This document shows positions 18,321 to 26,670 of a DNA stretch of 64,000 nucleotides, in pieces. Positions within the stretch are counted from its first letter, which is position 1. Each line of letters opens with the position of its first letter. Under the pieces are notes generated by a model. That model was given only the letters and a program-made list of their open reading frames with translations. It made no database searches and had not been told where the DNA came from. Both the position numbers and the translations under genes were made by a program. Source of the stretch: Candidatus Defluviibacterium haderslevense (GTDB lineage Bacteria > Bacteroidota > Bacteroidia > Chitinophagales > Saprospiraceae); the NCBI GenBank assembly GCA_016712225.1, contig JADJRL010000003.1, positions 1,687,501-1,751,500 on the forward strand, in the 5' to 3' direction.

Positions 18321-21035
18321 TTAAATCTTAATAATTTTTTTAGTAACTATTTTATTGTTTTTAGTTAATTTAATGAAATAAATTCCATTGTTGGGAAATA
18401 GCTGATCCTGAATTGTTAAATTAGAATTAAATTTATTTTTGAAATAGACTCTTCCATCAGCATTTATTAATTCAACAATTGAGTTATCAACCGATTCGTT
18501 CCACTGAAGAATGATATCGCGATCTACTGGATTTGGATAACAAACAAAATTAATGTTTTTAATTTCATTTGAAGATTGGGTCATGCGATTATTAATCAAT
18601 ATATCATACGGTTTTCCCAAGTAATCATAAGCAATACCTTCTGTAAATAAATTTGAGGCAGAGAAGTCGATTGAATTTGAATTTACCAAGGCTTCTAATT
18701 CTATGATAAAAAGCGAATCATTACCAGAAAGGGTAATTGGAATTAATGGATTTTTTTGACTTATAATCATAGTAATGTGATCTGAATAAATAGCATAGCG
18801 AAAGTCAATATTTTTATTTGGAATTATTTGATTAATTTTCATTTGGGTTGGATCAAATTTTAAATCTAATTGAAGACAGCACATATTTGTAAAATTTGGA
18901 CTTTTGAAAGCAAGATTATATAAATTTGACTGACTAATCGAATGGTTTGAATAATTGATATTAATCTTTGGTAAAATAGGTTTTATGGTATCCGAACACT
19001 GACTGAAGGAATTACCATTTACATCACCAAACCTAAAGCCAATTATGTTAATTAATGAACTATCAATTTGTGCATTTTTTATTTCAACACTACAATGGTC
19101 ATCAAAAAAATTCCATTCATCATACTTCCGTTTAGTATAATTGGTCGACTCATTTAATATAAGTTTATTGATTTCTGAGATATCGCTTGCAGTAATTGAG
19201 TTTGAATTATTTACATCAGCTGCAAATGATTCTAAACAAGTAAATGGACTACCTAATAAGATATGCTTTGTTATTAGTGCAATGTCCCATACATCTATTC
19301 CAAATTTTGCCGCTTCTTTTTTGAACAAATTTAATCCATAGGGTGTATCATTTTTCTTAATTAAATATTCAAACTGATTTGTACATTGAGTGTTGCCTTG
19401 GTTCAATAATTTGTTGTTTGAAGTTATTTTATAATCAACTTGCTCCAATGGTTTATTTGACAGGGTATAAATATTGCCACTTACAGATTTAGTTTCTGAA
19501 TTACAAATTCTTTGATTATCCTGAATTTCAACTTTAGTCTGGCATGATGTTGTATTACCTGCTTCATCTTTTACCCAAATGTCAAGAGTTCTAGAAATTG
19601 AAGTTGGAAATCCTTCCTTTTCAAAGTCACTGCAATTAAAAGTAACAAATGGAATGTATAAATTTTCATCAAATGATAAAGTGAGTTTGTTCGAACAATT
19701 GTCAGATTTACTTATGACTAAATCATCAATGTAGATTTGCAATTTACCTAAATTTGTTAGACTTTTTATTACAGGCGAAGCGAGACAGGTTAAAATGGGT
19801 TTTTGAGATTCACTTATTGCAAATAATTGACTTTTAGTGAATTTATTTCCACAACCATCCTCAACTCTTAATATTATCCTATGCTTTCCAATTGGATAAT
19901 TTCCATTGGGATTGGTTGGGTCTTTTTGATTTATGGCATATGGATTTATGGATATGTTAGGCGTGTCTTTTGCTTGAACTTGACGCTTGCTTAGTCTACC
20001 AACACTACAATCATAGCCATTAATAGGGCCCATATTATCATTATTAATATCAATTAGGTATTCATAGAATATCCAATCTTCTGGAGTGCAATTGTCTTTT
20101 CCTGATAATTTGAAATCAACGAATGCTGAATTACCTATATTGACTTCTATACATTGTGGAACATTTATCGCAATAGATGGAGGTTCATTATCAATTATAT
20201 AAATGGTTTGAATAAACTCCCATTTTCCAAAGTTTTGGCTTACAAATGGATCATATTGGAACCAATCAATGACTACCCATTTTCTTGTTATTTTAAAGCA
20301 AACTAGAGGCTCTGAAGTTGATATTTCATCAAATTTTTCAATCGAGAGAAGGGAACAATTGTTCTCAGCATTATTTTCAATAGTACACTTCCCTAATTGT
20401 GGATTATCAGGACTAAGATCTGCGCCACAACCATTTATGGTTACAAGGCTATCCGGCCATTTTATGGCGTCCTTTGGATCTTTTGGATTATTTTTGTTAA
20501 TATCAAATGGATAACAATTCACAATCCAAATGCTTTGAATTGCTGTTGAAGATTTTGTTCCATCTGTTGCTTTGAAGATTCTATTTATTTTGCCAACTCC
20601 GCATTTTCTCAAATCAATAATTTGAATACTTATAGTTAGTTGAGAACTTCCAAGAGCATAACCTGAAATTCCCCAAAGTAGTTCGTATTTTTGACTGGGT
20701 TGTGTAGTATCAAATAGATGTTGGTAAAATTCACAAGCTTGATTGGGACTGCTTGGTGGAATTTGATTTGTTTTTATATATCCTGGATATCCTGAGATCA
20801 TATTTTCTAGGCATAATTTATGACAAACGATATCATTAGTTATTATTTTTTGACGATTATTTTGATCAAGAACTATGTTACCAAATTCTATATTTGAATA
20901 ATCTTCTAATTTTGATATATCAAAATTGAAGGAGCAACTCAAAACAATATCTGGTGGGGCGACCAATATAGGATCCTGAGCAAGAAGAAAAGAGCAATTT
21001 AAAAGTAAAGTAGAAAGTTTTATAAGTGTCTTCAT
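18321..21035 (-). CDS. 904-aa T9SS protein, paralogue of the 881-aa protein
   Basis: Same architecture as its downstream neighbour. I start it at the ATG at 21035, which gives a clean signal peptide (MKTLIKLSTLLLNCSFLLAQ); an in-frame ATG at 21077 would add 14 residues. The shared block starts immediately after the signal peptide (VAPPDIVLSCSFNFDISKLE) and repeats the landmarks MISGYPGYIKTNQ, YQHLFDT, LWGISGYALGSS, WPDSLVTINGCGAD, IEKFDEISTSEP and WVVIDWFQYDP. A dockerin-like loop at about 606-630 reads FAADVNNSNSITASDISEI. A cohesin-like domain (CCLQLDLKFDPTQMKI) and a T9SS sorting domain (FVCYPNPVDRD to TKKIIKI) close the protein. The two genes probably arose by tandem duplication. Function is inferred as surface or matrix binding. 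Confidence 0.88.
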   Translation of the reverse strand: MKTLIKLSTLLLNCSFLLAQDPILVAPPDIVLSCSFNFDISKLEDYSNIEFGNIVLDQNNRQKIITNDIVCHKLCLENMISGYPGYIKTNQIPPSSPNQACEFYQHLFDTTQPSQKYELLWGISGYALGSSQLTISIQIIDLRKCGVGKINRIFKATDGTKSSTAIQSIWIVNCYPFDINKNNPKDPKDAIKWPDSLVTINGCGADLSPDNPQLGKCTIENNAENNCSLLSIEKFDEISTSEPLVCFKITRKWVVIDWFQYDPFVSQNFGKWEFIQTIYIIDNEPPSIAINVPQCIEVNIGNSAFVDFKLSGKDNCTPEDWIFYEYLIDINNDNMGPINGYDCSVGRLSKRQVQAKDTPNISINPYAINQKDPTNPNGNYPIGKHRIILRVEDGCGNKFTKSQLFAISESQKPILTCLASPVIKSLTNLGKLQIYIDDLVISKSDNCSNKLTLSFDENLYIPFVTFNCSDFEKEGFPTSISRTLDIWVKDEAGNTTSCQTKVEIQDNQRICNSETKSVSGNIYTLSNKPLEQVDYKITSNNKLLNQGNTQCTNQFEYLIKKNDTPYGLNLFKKEAAKFGIDVWDIALITKHILLGSPFTCLESFAADVNNSNSITASDISEINKLILNESTNYTKRKYDEWNFFDDHCSVEIKNAQIDSSLINIIGFRFGDVNGNSFSQCSDTIKPILPKININYSNHSISQSNLYNLAFKSPNFTNMCCLQLDLKFDPTQMKINQIIPNKNIDFRYAIYSDHITMIISQKNPLIPITLSGNDSLFIIELEALVNSNSIDFSASNLFTEGIAYDYLGKPYDILINNRMTQSSNEIKNINFVCYPNPVDRDIILQWNESVDNSIVELINADGRVYFKNKFNSNLTIQDQLFPNNGIYFIKLTKNNKIVTKKIIKI

Positions 21036-21142
21036 TTTATTTATTGTATTTATAATTAGTCTATATATTGAAATCATTTATTGAATATTTAAAATTAATC
21101 TGATGATTTACAAAAATTGTTTGGGGTATTGATCAAATATCA

Positions 21143-22528
21143 TTATTTGTTCAATTTAATAGAAATACCAAAATTTAATTGGTAATTGAATTGCGAAATA
21201 CTGGGATGATCCAATCGATCTTGTATATCATGTGTATATGAAATATAGGGATTAAGATGAATGGAATTTTTTAACCAGATGGTTTTAGATAATTTGAATC
21301 TATATGCATCAAATACTCTTCTTCGGTTAATACTTTTATTTATATTCTCAAATTTGTAGCGTTTTACATCAGAAGGCAGATAACCTTTAATATCGCTATA
21401 TAATCCCAGCAAAAGTCCAGTTTCAATATGATAATTACCTAGATATTTAATTCTAAATTGTTTGGAAATGGAAATTGGAATGCAAAGAGATAAATATCTA
21501 TTATAAAATTGTGTATTATAACTTCTAATGACTTTTCCTTCTATTTCTCCATGAACTTCCTCATTAATAATGTCGCCATTTTTATTTATTTCAGTGACTT
21601 GATCTCTAAGTAATTCGTTAGATTCTAAATAGCCTTCTTCTATAGTTTTGAAGTGATTCATTCTAGCTGAAAAACCCAAAGCCAATTTAGAATTAAATTT
21701 TATTTTTTTAGAAAATGAAATTTCAGCTTCTATTGCATCAAAACCCTTCTCAATCATTTTCCTGCGATTAAAGTAGTCATTACTGTTAAGATTTTTATTT
21801 TGTTGTTGATACGAACTTACTCCATATCCTATATTTAATTCCATCTGATCAATCCATTTTGAATTTGATTTATTAATCATTATGCTATTTGTATTTTGAA
21901 AATTCAGATCTTTATTTTCATTGTTATGAGACAATATAATTGTACTTATATTTGGTTTTAACTCAATTAAATTGGTTTCAAGAATTTCTTGATTGTTAGT
22001 AAGAGATTGATTTATATTTAAATTGATGTATGTTGTTTGGGAATTACTATTACTTATAATAGAATAATTCATTAGAGAAGTTTCAAGTTTTTGGGTGAGA
22101 TTATCATCACAAACTGGCATCAAATTTATTAAATATCTTTGCTTGTTAAAATTTGAATTGTTGCGTTTTCGATTCAATTTAGTATCTATAATATTTTCTT
22201 TTTGTAAATTAGTAATTTTAGAATCTAAATGATCAATTTTCTTTTTTTGTAAATTTATAGATTGATCACTTTTGATATTTGATTGATTAACTTTTATATT
22301 TTCATTTTGAAATGTGATTTCGGAAATTTGGTAATTATGTGATTTATTAAGATTGGCAATTATCATCAGTCCAAATAGACCAATTCCGCTCCAAATAATG
22401 AGGAGAAATCTTTTTTTTCTTTTTCTTTTACTTAGTTTGGCACTTAGTTTGGTCCATTCTTCTAACTTATCTATCTCTTTTAATGAAAGGTTGATATCTC
22501 CCCATTCAATTGAATCATTATTTTTCAT
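21143..22528 (-). CDS. Anti-sigma-like inner-membrane protein fused to an outer-membrane-barrel-like domain
   Basis: The 461 residues begin with about 40 cytoplasmic residues (DINLSLKEIDKLEEWTKLSA), then a basic stretch and one membrane segment at about 41-60 (FLLIIWSGIGLFGLMIIANL). A long Asn/Ser-rich linker to about 225 follows. The C-terminal ~230 residues have alternating amphipathic strands typical of a PorT-like outer membrane beta-barrel (for example KLALGFSARMNHF, YHIETGLLLGLYS, NYQLNFGISIKLNK). The start overlaps the stop of the ECF sigma gene by 11 bases, indicating coupled translation. Proteins of this layout next to ECF sigma factors occur in Bacteroidota and are taken as anti-sigma factors with an envelope sensor part. 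No zinc-binding HxxxCxxC motif is seen in the N-terminus. The anti-sigma role is inferred from context. Confidence 0.72.
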   Translation of the reverse strand: MKNNDSIEWGDINLSLKEIDKLEEWTKLSAKLSKRKRKKRFLLIIWSGIGLFGLMIIANLNKSHNYQISEITFQNENIKVNQSNIKSDQSINLQKKKIDHLDSKITNLQKENIIDTKLNRKRNNSNFNKQRYLINLMPVCDDNLTQKLETSLMNYSIISNSNSQTTYINLNINQSLTNNQEILETNLIELKPNISTIILSHNNENKDLNFQNTNSIMINKSNSKWIDQMELNIGYGVSSYQQQNKNLNSNDYFNRRKMIEKGFDAIEAEISFSKKIKFNSKLALGFSARMNHFKTIEEGYLESNELLRDQVTEINKNGDIINEEVHGEIEGKVIRSYNTQFYNRYLSLCIPISISKQFRIKYLGNYHIETGLLLGLYSDIKGYLPSDVKRYKFENINKSINRRRVFDAYRFKLSKTIWLKNSIHLNPYISYTHDIQDRLDHPSISQFNYQLNFGISIKLNK

Positions 22529-23015
22529 TTGAAGAATTTTTGAATTTATTTTTAAAATATATTTTGGCTCTATATAATTGAGATCTTGATGTAGATTCAG
22601 AGATATTTAATTTTAATGCAATTTCTTTATGTGATTTGTTTTCAAGGACATATAGACATAAGACTTCCTTGTATCCATTGGGTAAATCATCAAGCGTTGC
22701 AAAAAGCATTTTTGTATCTATTGGTTCTATATCATTTTCTAAATCCTCTGAACTACTTACAATTTGTTTTGCTTCATTTACTTTGATTTTTTTTACTTTT
22801 GCAAGTTGCTTGAGTATTACATTTGTTGATACTCTATATATCCAAGCGTCCATATTCCCCTGGTTCGAATCATATTTATCTACATTTTCATACAAGTGTA
22901 AAAAGCATTCTTGCATCATGTCTTTAGCAATGTCTATATCTGAAGTATATTTTCTACATAAAGCATACACTTTATTCACATATAGATCGAAAAGTATAGA
23001 ATTAGGTTTGGCCAC
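22518..23015 (-). CDS. ECF (extracytoplasmic function) RNA polymerase sigma factor
   Basis: Directs RNA polymerase to a specific set of promoters in response to an envelope signal. In 165 residues region 2 is evident (DIAKDMMQECFLHLYENVDK, then GNMDAWIYRVSTNVILKQL), followed by a linker of about 30 residues and region 4 with a helix-turn-helix (LDDLPNGYKEVLCLYVLENK, then HKEIALKLNISESTSRSQLY). Length is standard for an ECF factor. It is preceded by a lipoprotein gene with a 20-base gap and overlaps the putative anti-sigma gene by 11 bases, so the three form an operon. Its targets are unknown; the two T9SS genes directly downstream are the obvious candidates. Confidence 0.93.
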   Translation of the reverse strand: MAKPNSILFDLYVNKVYALCRKYTSDIDIAKDMMQECFLHLYENVDKYDSNQGNMDAWIYRVSTNVILKQLAKVKKIKVNEAKQIVSSSEDLENDIEPIDTKMLFATLDDLPNGYKEVLCLYVLENKSHKEIALKLNISESTSRSQLYRAKIYFKNKFKNSSNEK

Positions 23016-23035
23016 AATTAATTTTTATGAAATAT

Positions 23036-24778
23036 TTATTTAAGATATATTCCAGTTACATTAATATTGTAATATTTACCATTCTGGTCTGTTGCATTTA
23101 TATTATTGATATCTATAATTATTGAATTCAAAAATTGAGGTCTATCATAAATTTTGATTTGAGCCTTTTCTATGGCTCCAAATTTAAAATAAATGGGTGG
23201 GTTACCTTTTGAATTTGCTCTGATTTCATTATTCATGATACTTCCTTCTCCATTTTTTAATTGTATAGTTAATGAGTAAGTTACTTCATCAAAAGGACTA
23301 TAAGTATCAATCCAATCAACATCTATCAATCCATTGTTTTTATCTGGACCTATATAATAGTATGCATTATTTGGAAAAAAATGTGAACCTTGAGAATATC
23401 CTTGGTTATTTGATAGTTTCATTTCGGTTTGGCCATCCTTGGTTTGACATGTCATAATTTTTGTCAAATTAATGGTTTCAGCTACTTTAAAAAATATGGG
23501 ATTAGCTTTGTTAATTGCAGTTTGCATGATGCTAGAACTGAATAAAACATAATCACCAGTAAATTCAGATTTGACAATTTCATTTATATCTCCTGAACTT
23601 TCTGGACGCATTATATAGTCATTTACTTTACCTAATTCTCTTAGAATAATCCAATTATTTTCTGAAAATGCTCCATTGCAATCTGCGATTTTAGCTTTAA
23701 TTGGTACTGAATGAGATAAGGATAAATTAAATTCTGGAAGTGTAACATCTTCGTTCAGACTTGAGAATGACTTGGAGAAAAGCGTTTCTTTAAATTTATT
23801 TTCTAAAAATAAATGAAAAGGTTCATTTATTGGAATTTTCATTGAATAATATCCAGCATCGTTCAATTGAAGTTGGTATGAAGAATTTGATGTAGTTAAA
23901 TATAAAATTAAATAAGGCAAATTTGTAATGCCACTAAATTGACCATTTATTATAGCGTAAGGTCTAGCATTATCTATTTTTATGTATCCAAGTTGATTTA
24001 TTTCAGCTTGATAGCTATTTATTTTTTTAACAGCCTTTGATCCGTTTTTCCAAATACCATCCAATATGTCCAAGTGCCAAGTATCTAAAATATAGGGACT
24101 TAGGTTTTGAAGATTATTCGGAATTTGAATTTCAATGTGAGCTGGCTTTACCAATTTTAAGGGTACACCATTTTTATTAGTTACTTCTAGAAATAAATAG
24201 GGCATATCACCTAAGATAAGTTTATCTTTTTTATCTTTTAATGATGTTTTATCGTTCGGTAAATTGTTAAGTATGTCATTAGTTTGATCACATAATTTAA
24301 AATGAATGTTTACTGCACCTGAATAAATGGAACTGTCTTCATTTGCAAAACTATTTTCATCAAAATGTATTAGAGATCCATTATTCGGATGTATTGTTAT
24401 CTTATCTTCTGAAAAATAGGTGTAGAAATTGTTTTTAAAATTTAATTTGGTTATTATTCGTTGATCTCCATCTTTATATGCTTTCACACTAATGATACCA
24501 TCTATATAGTCTGGATGAGTTGCAATTAAAATTGAACGATCTTCAGAGATATAATCGGTAAAAGAAAAGTTTCCATTTTCATCAGTTTGGAATGTCTTCG
24601 ATTTGAATTTGATGTTTGCAAATCTGATGGGTTCATTATTAGTATTAAGAATTTGACCATAAATCTTTTTCCATAAATTGATCTTAGGGTTATTTGGAGA
24701 TATGGTTGTTTCTTCGTGGAAATTATCTTTATAACATGAGGTAATAAGCAATATTAGTAAAATGATTCGTTTTGCCAT
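23036..24778 (-). CDS. 580-aa lipoprotein with carboxypeptidase-regulatory-like domain
   Basis: Envelope lipoprotein: residues 1-15 form a short lipoprotein signal ending ITSC (Cys15). At about 38-110 lies a CarboxypepD_reg-like Ig domain (IYGQILNTNNEPIRFANIKF, then TDENGNFSFTDY). It is followed by a beta-rich region with a DENSF...SGAVNIHFK pattern seen in Bacteroidota surface proteins, and further Ig-like strands. No enzyme motif is visible. It is the first gene of the operon with the ECF sigma factor and the anti-sigma/barrel protein, so it may be a cell-surface part of the same signalling unit, or simply the first target of that sigma factor. Family and role are otherwise unknown. Confidence 0.8.
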   Translation of the reverse strand: MAKRIILLILLITSCYKDNFHEETTISPNNPKINLWKKIYGQILNTNNEPIRFANIKFKSKTFQTDENGNFSFTDYISEDRSILIATHPDYIDGIISVKAYKDGDQRIITKLNFKNNFYTYFSEDKITIHPNNGSLIHFDENSFANEDSSIYSGAVNIHFKLCDQTNDILNNLPNDKTSLKDKKDKLILGDMPYLFLEVTNKNGVPLKLVKPAHIEIQIPNNLQNLSPYILDTWHLDILDGIWKNGSKAVKKINSYQAEINQLGYIKIDNARPYAIINGQFSGITNLPYLILYLTTSNSSYQLQLNDAGYYSMKIPINEPFHLFLENKFKETLFSKSFSSLNEDVTLPEFNLSLSHSVPIKAKIADCNGAFSENNWIILRELGKVNDYIMRPESSGDINEIVKSEFTGDYVLFSSSIMQTAINKANPIFFKVAETINLTKIMTCQTKDGQTEMKLSNNQGYSQGSHFFPNNAYYYIGPDKNNGLIDVDWIDTYSPFDEVTYSLTIQLKNGEGSIMNNEIRANSKGNPPIYFKFGAIEKAQIKIYDRPQFLNSIIIDINNINATDQNGKYYNINVTGIYLK

Positions 24779-24860
24779 TTTATGGAATTTTAAAACAATT
24801 TACTTAAATATCCTAAAATTTGGAAAACGCTGCTTGATATTTTAATATTTATTGTCTTTT

Positions 24861-24873
24861 GTTCAATTTGAAC
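24861..24873. promoter_or_regulatory. 13-bp palindrome GTTCAATTTGAAC between divergent promoters
   Basis: Perfect palindrome (six-base arms around one T), 83 bases upstream of the lipoprotein-sigma operon and 130 bases upstream of atpB. Its form suits a dimeric regulator, but there is no independent support. Confidence 0.3.
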
Positions 24874-24965
24874 TTGATCTAAATTGACTTCATCAATTTT
24901 AATTTCATAAACAAACTCTTAACAAATAAGCCTGAATAGGATTAGTTAAATTGAATTTAGTGCTT

Positions 24966-24973
24966 TAACTTTG
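24966..24973 (+). promoter_or_regulatory. Bacteroidota -7 box of the atp operon
   Basis: TAACTTTG matches TAnnTTTG and is followed by GCAGC, a common continuation in Bacteroidota promoters. It lies 29 bases before the atpB start, which leaves a leader of about 22 bases. The -33 element is not clear. Confidence 0.55.
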
Positions 24974-25002
24974 CAGCGTTTTTCAAAAAGGCCTTTGCCA
25001 GT

Positions 25003-26382
25003 ATGAGTTATATTTATCGATTAGTAATACTTTTTTTTGTAGCCACAGGTAGAATTTTGGCTCAGCATGAGGAATCTAGCACAGAAACTCATCAAAATAC
25101 TATTACCCAAGAAGATCATAGTGGTCATGATCATAGTGGTCACGACCATAGTCAACCAAATGATCGCAGTCAAACTCCAGCATCGGCGCCCCAACAAACC
25201 GGAAATGATGTTGGTCTAATAGACGCCCATGCTGCAGACCATGGTCATAAAGAGTTTAATGCCAAAGAAGTCGCTTTTCATCATATATCAGATTTGAATG
25301 TATATAGCATTGGTCCATGGAACTTTCCGTTACCATGTATTTTATACAGCAGTGAACAAGGATGGTCTATATTTTCTTCTGGCCGTTTTCATATTAATGA
25401 TGAACATCATGGATCAGGGCATGTAGCAATAGATAGATATGTTCTGAATGAAGGTAAAGTTATGAGAGTAACAGACCCTACATTTCCTATGGGTGAGGTT
25501 GAAATTGGAGAATATTCAGTTGAAGAAAGGGATTTTAATGGAAAAAAGAAAGATTTTTGCTTTGTAAATTATCAGGGAAAAACCTATCCATTAGATAAAG
25601 CGAGTACAGCTGATGGTGGAATTTTTGGAGGAGGCATTAGTTCTTTTTATGACTTTTCAATTAGTAAAAATGTATTTGCTATGCTTTTAGTCATTGGATT
25701 CCTATCCTGGTTATTTATTTCTATGGCAAGGCGCTATAAAAAGAATCCCGGAACAGCTCCAACTGGTGCTCAAAAATTATTCGAACCCATCATTCTTTTT
25801 ATCCAGGATGAAGTAGCTAAACCATTTCTTGGCGCTAAGTATTTGCCTTATATGCCCTTGCTATTGGCTATTTTCTTTTTTATTCTAGGATTGAATTTGT
25901 TTGGGCAAATACCATTTTTTGGAGGTGCCAATGTGACAGGAAACCTGGCCGTAACCTTAGTTTTGGCTATAATCGTATTTATTGTTGTAAATCTTAAAGG
26001 TAACAGACATTATTGGGAACATATATTATGGATGCCAGGAATTCCAGCCGCGGTAAAAACTATAATAACTCCTATTGAAATTTTAGGTATTTTTATCAAA
26101 CCAGTAACATTGATGTTGCGGCTTTTTGCCAACATCACAGCTGGTCACATCGTGATTATTATATTTGTAAGTTTAATATTTATTTTTGGAAAAGCAGGAG
26201 AAAATCCTGGAGCAGCTTGGGGTGCTTCTATAGGATCTGTCTTGCTGAGTTTGTTTATGATGGCCATTGAATTGCTTGTTGCATTTATTCAGGCTTATGT
26301 ATTTACTTTGTTAACAGCATCTTATATAGGTGCTGCAACTGAGGAAGCACATCATGCAGACCATAAAGCAGAACATCATTAA
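25003..26382 (+). CDS. atpB: ATP synthase F0 subunit a, with His-rich termini
   Basis: Forms the proton half-channels next to the c-ring in the inner membrane. At 459 residues it is much longer than the E. coli protein (271), mostly because of an N-terminal part: a signal-like segment (1-20), then a soluble region of about 200 residues. That region includes a histidine-rich stretch at 39-49 (HSGHDHSGHDH) and more histidines at 76-82. The membrane part runs from about 225; the essential channel arginine is Arg373 in LMLRLFANITAGH. The C-terminus is again His-rich (AHHADHKAEHH). Extended a subunits with signal-like N-termini are common in Bacteroidota; the histidine clusters are less so. It is the first gene of the atp operon. 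Confidence 0.96.
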   Translation: MSYIYRLVILFFVATGRILAQHEESSTETHQNTITQEDHSGHDHSGHDHSQPNDRSQTPASAPQQTGNDVGLIDAHAADHGHKEFNAKEVAFHHISDLNVYSIGPWNFPLPCILYSSEQGWSIFSSGRFHINDEHHGSGHVAIDRYVLNEGKVMRVTDPTFPMGEVEIGEYSVEERDFNGKKKDFCFVNYQGKTYPLDKASTADGGIFGGGISSFYDFSISKNVFAMLLVIGFLSWLFISMARRYKKNPGTAPTGAQKLFEPIILFIQDEVAKPFLGAKYLPYMPLLLAIFFFILGLNLFGQIPFFGGANVTGNLAVTLVLAIIVFIVVNLKGNRHYWEHILWMPGIPAAVKTIITPIEILGIFIKPVTLMLRLFANITAGHIVIIIFVSLIFIFGKAGENPGAAWGASIGSVLLSLFMMAIELLVAFIQAYVFTLLTASYIGAATEEAHHADHKAEHH

Positions 26383-26404
26383 TTAATCAATAAATTTTTA
26401 TAAA

Positions 26405-26611
26405 ATGACAGGTTCAATTGTAGCTATCGGTATGGGTCTTGCGGCAATCGGCGCAGGAATCGGAGTGGGTACTATCGGAGGTAAAGCATTGGAAGCTATT
26501 GCTCGCCAACCAGAAGCCATTGGTGATATTCGTTCTAATATGATCTTAACTGCTGCCCTTGTAGAAGGTGCTGCATTGATTGCGATCTTATTGGCTTACC
26601 TAGTAGCTTAA
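26405..26611 (+). CDS. atpE: ATP synthase F0 subunit c
   Basis: Forms the rotating proteolipid ring. The 68 residues make two membrane helices around the polar loop ARQPEA. The proton-carrying carboxylate is Glu54 in helix 2 (ALVEGAAL). The glutamine and serine/threonine ligands that mark sodium-specific c subunits are absent, so proton coupling is expected. It begins 22 bases after atpB and is followed by a strong hairpin with a T-run before atpF. This could raise its relative yield, as the ring needs about ten copies per complex. Confidence 0.97.
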   Translation: MTGSIVAIGMGLAAIGAGIGVGTIGGKALEAIARQPEAIGDIRSNMILTAALVEGAALIAILLAYLVA

Positions 26612-26620
26612 AAATCATTT

Positions 26621-26661
26621 GACAGTGTACAGGACGGTTGGTCTGTGTACCTGTCTTTTTT
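26621..26661 (+). terminator. Terminator-like hairpin between atpE and atpF
   Basis: GACAG (26621-26625) pairs with CTGTC (26651-26655), GTAC (26627-26630) with GTAC (26647-26650), A31-U46, and GGAC (26632-26635) with GTCT (26641-26644, one G-U). Together this makes about 14 pairs with two small bulges around a GGTTG loop, followed by six T. It fits a partial intrinsic terminator or an mRNA 3'-stabilising hairpin for atpE. Confidence 0.65.
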
Positions 26662-26670
26662 ATTAAAAGT

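Noticed and set aside
17865..21106. Shared ATCTGATG upstream of both T9SS paralogues (17865 and 21099 regions), considered as a sigma-factor recognition site
   Set aside because: The distances to the start codons differ greatly (about 15 versus about 65 bases) and flanking bases do not align; too weak to call a promoter motif.
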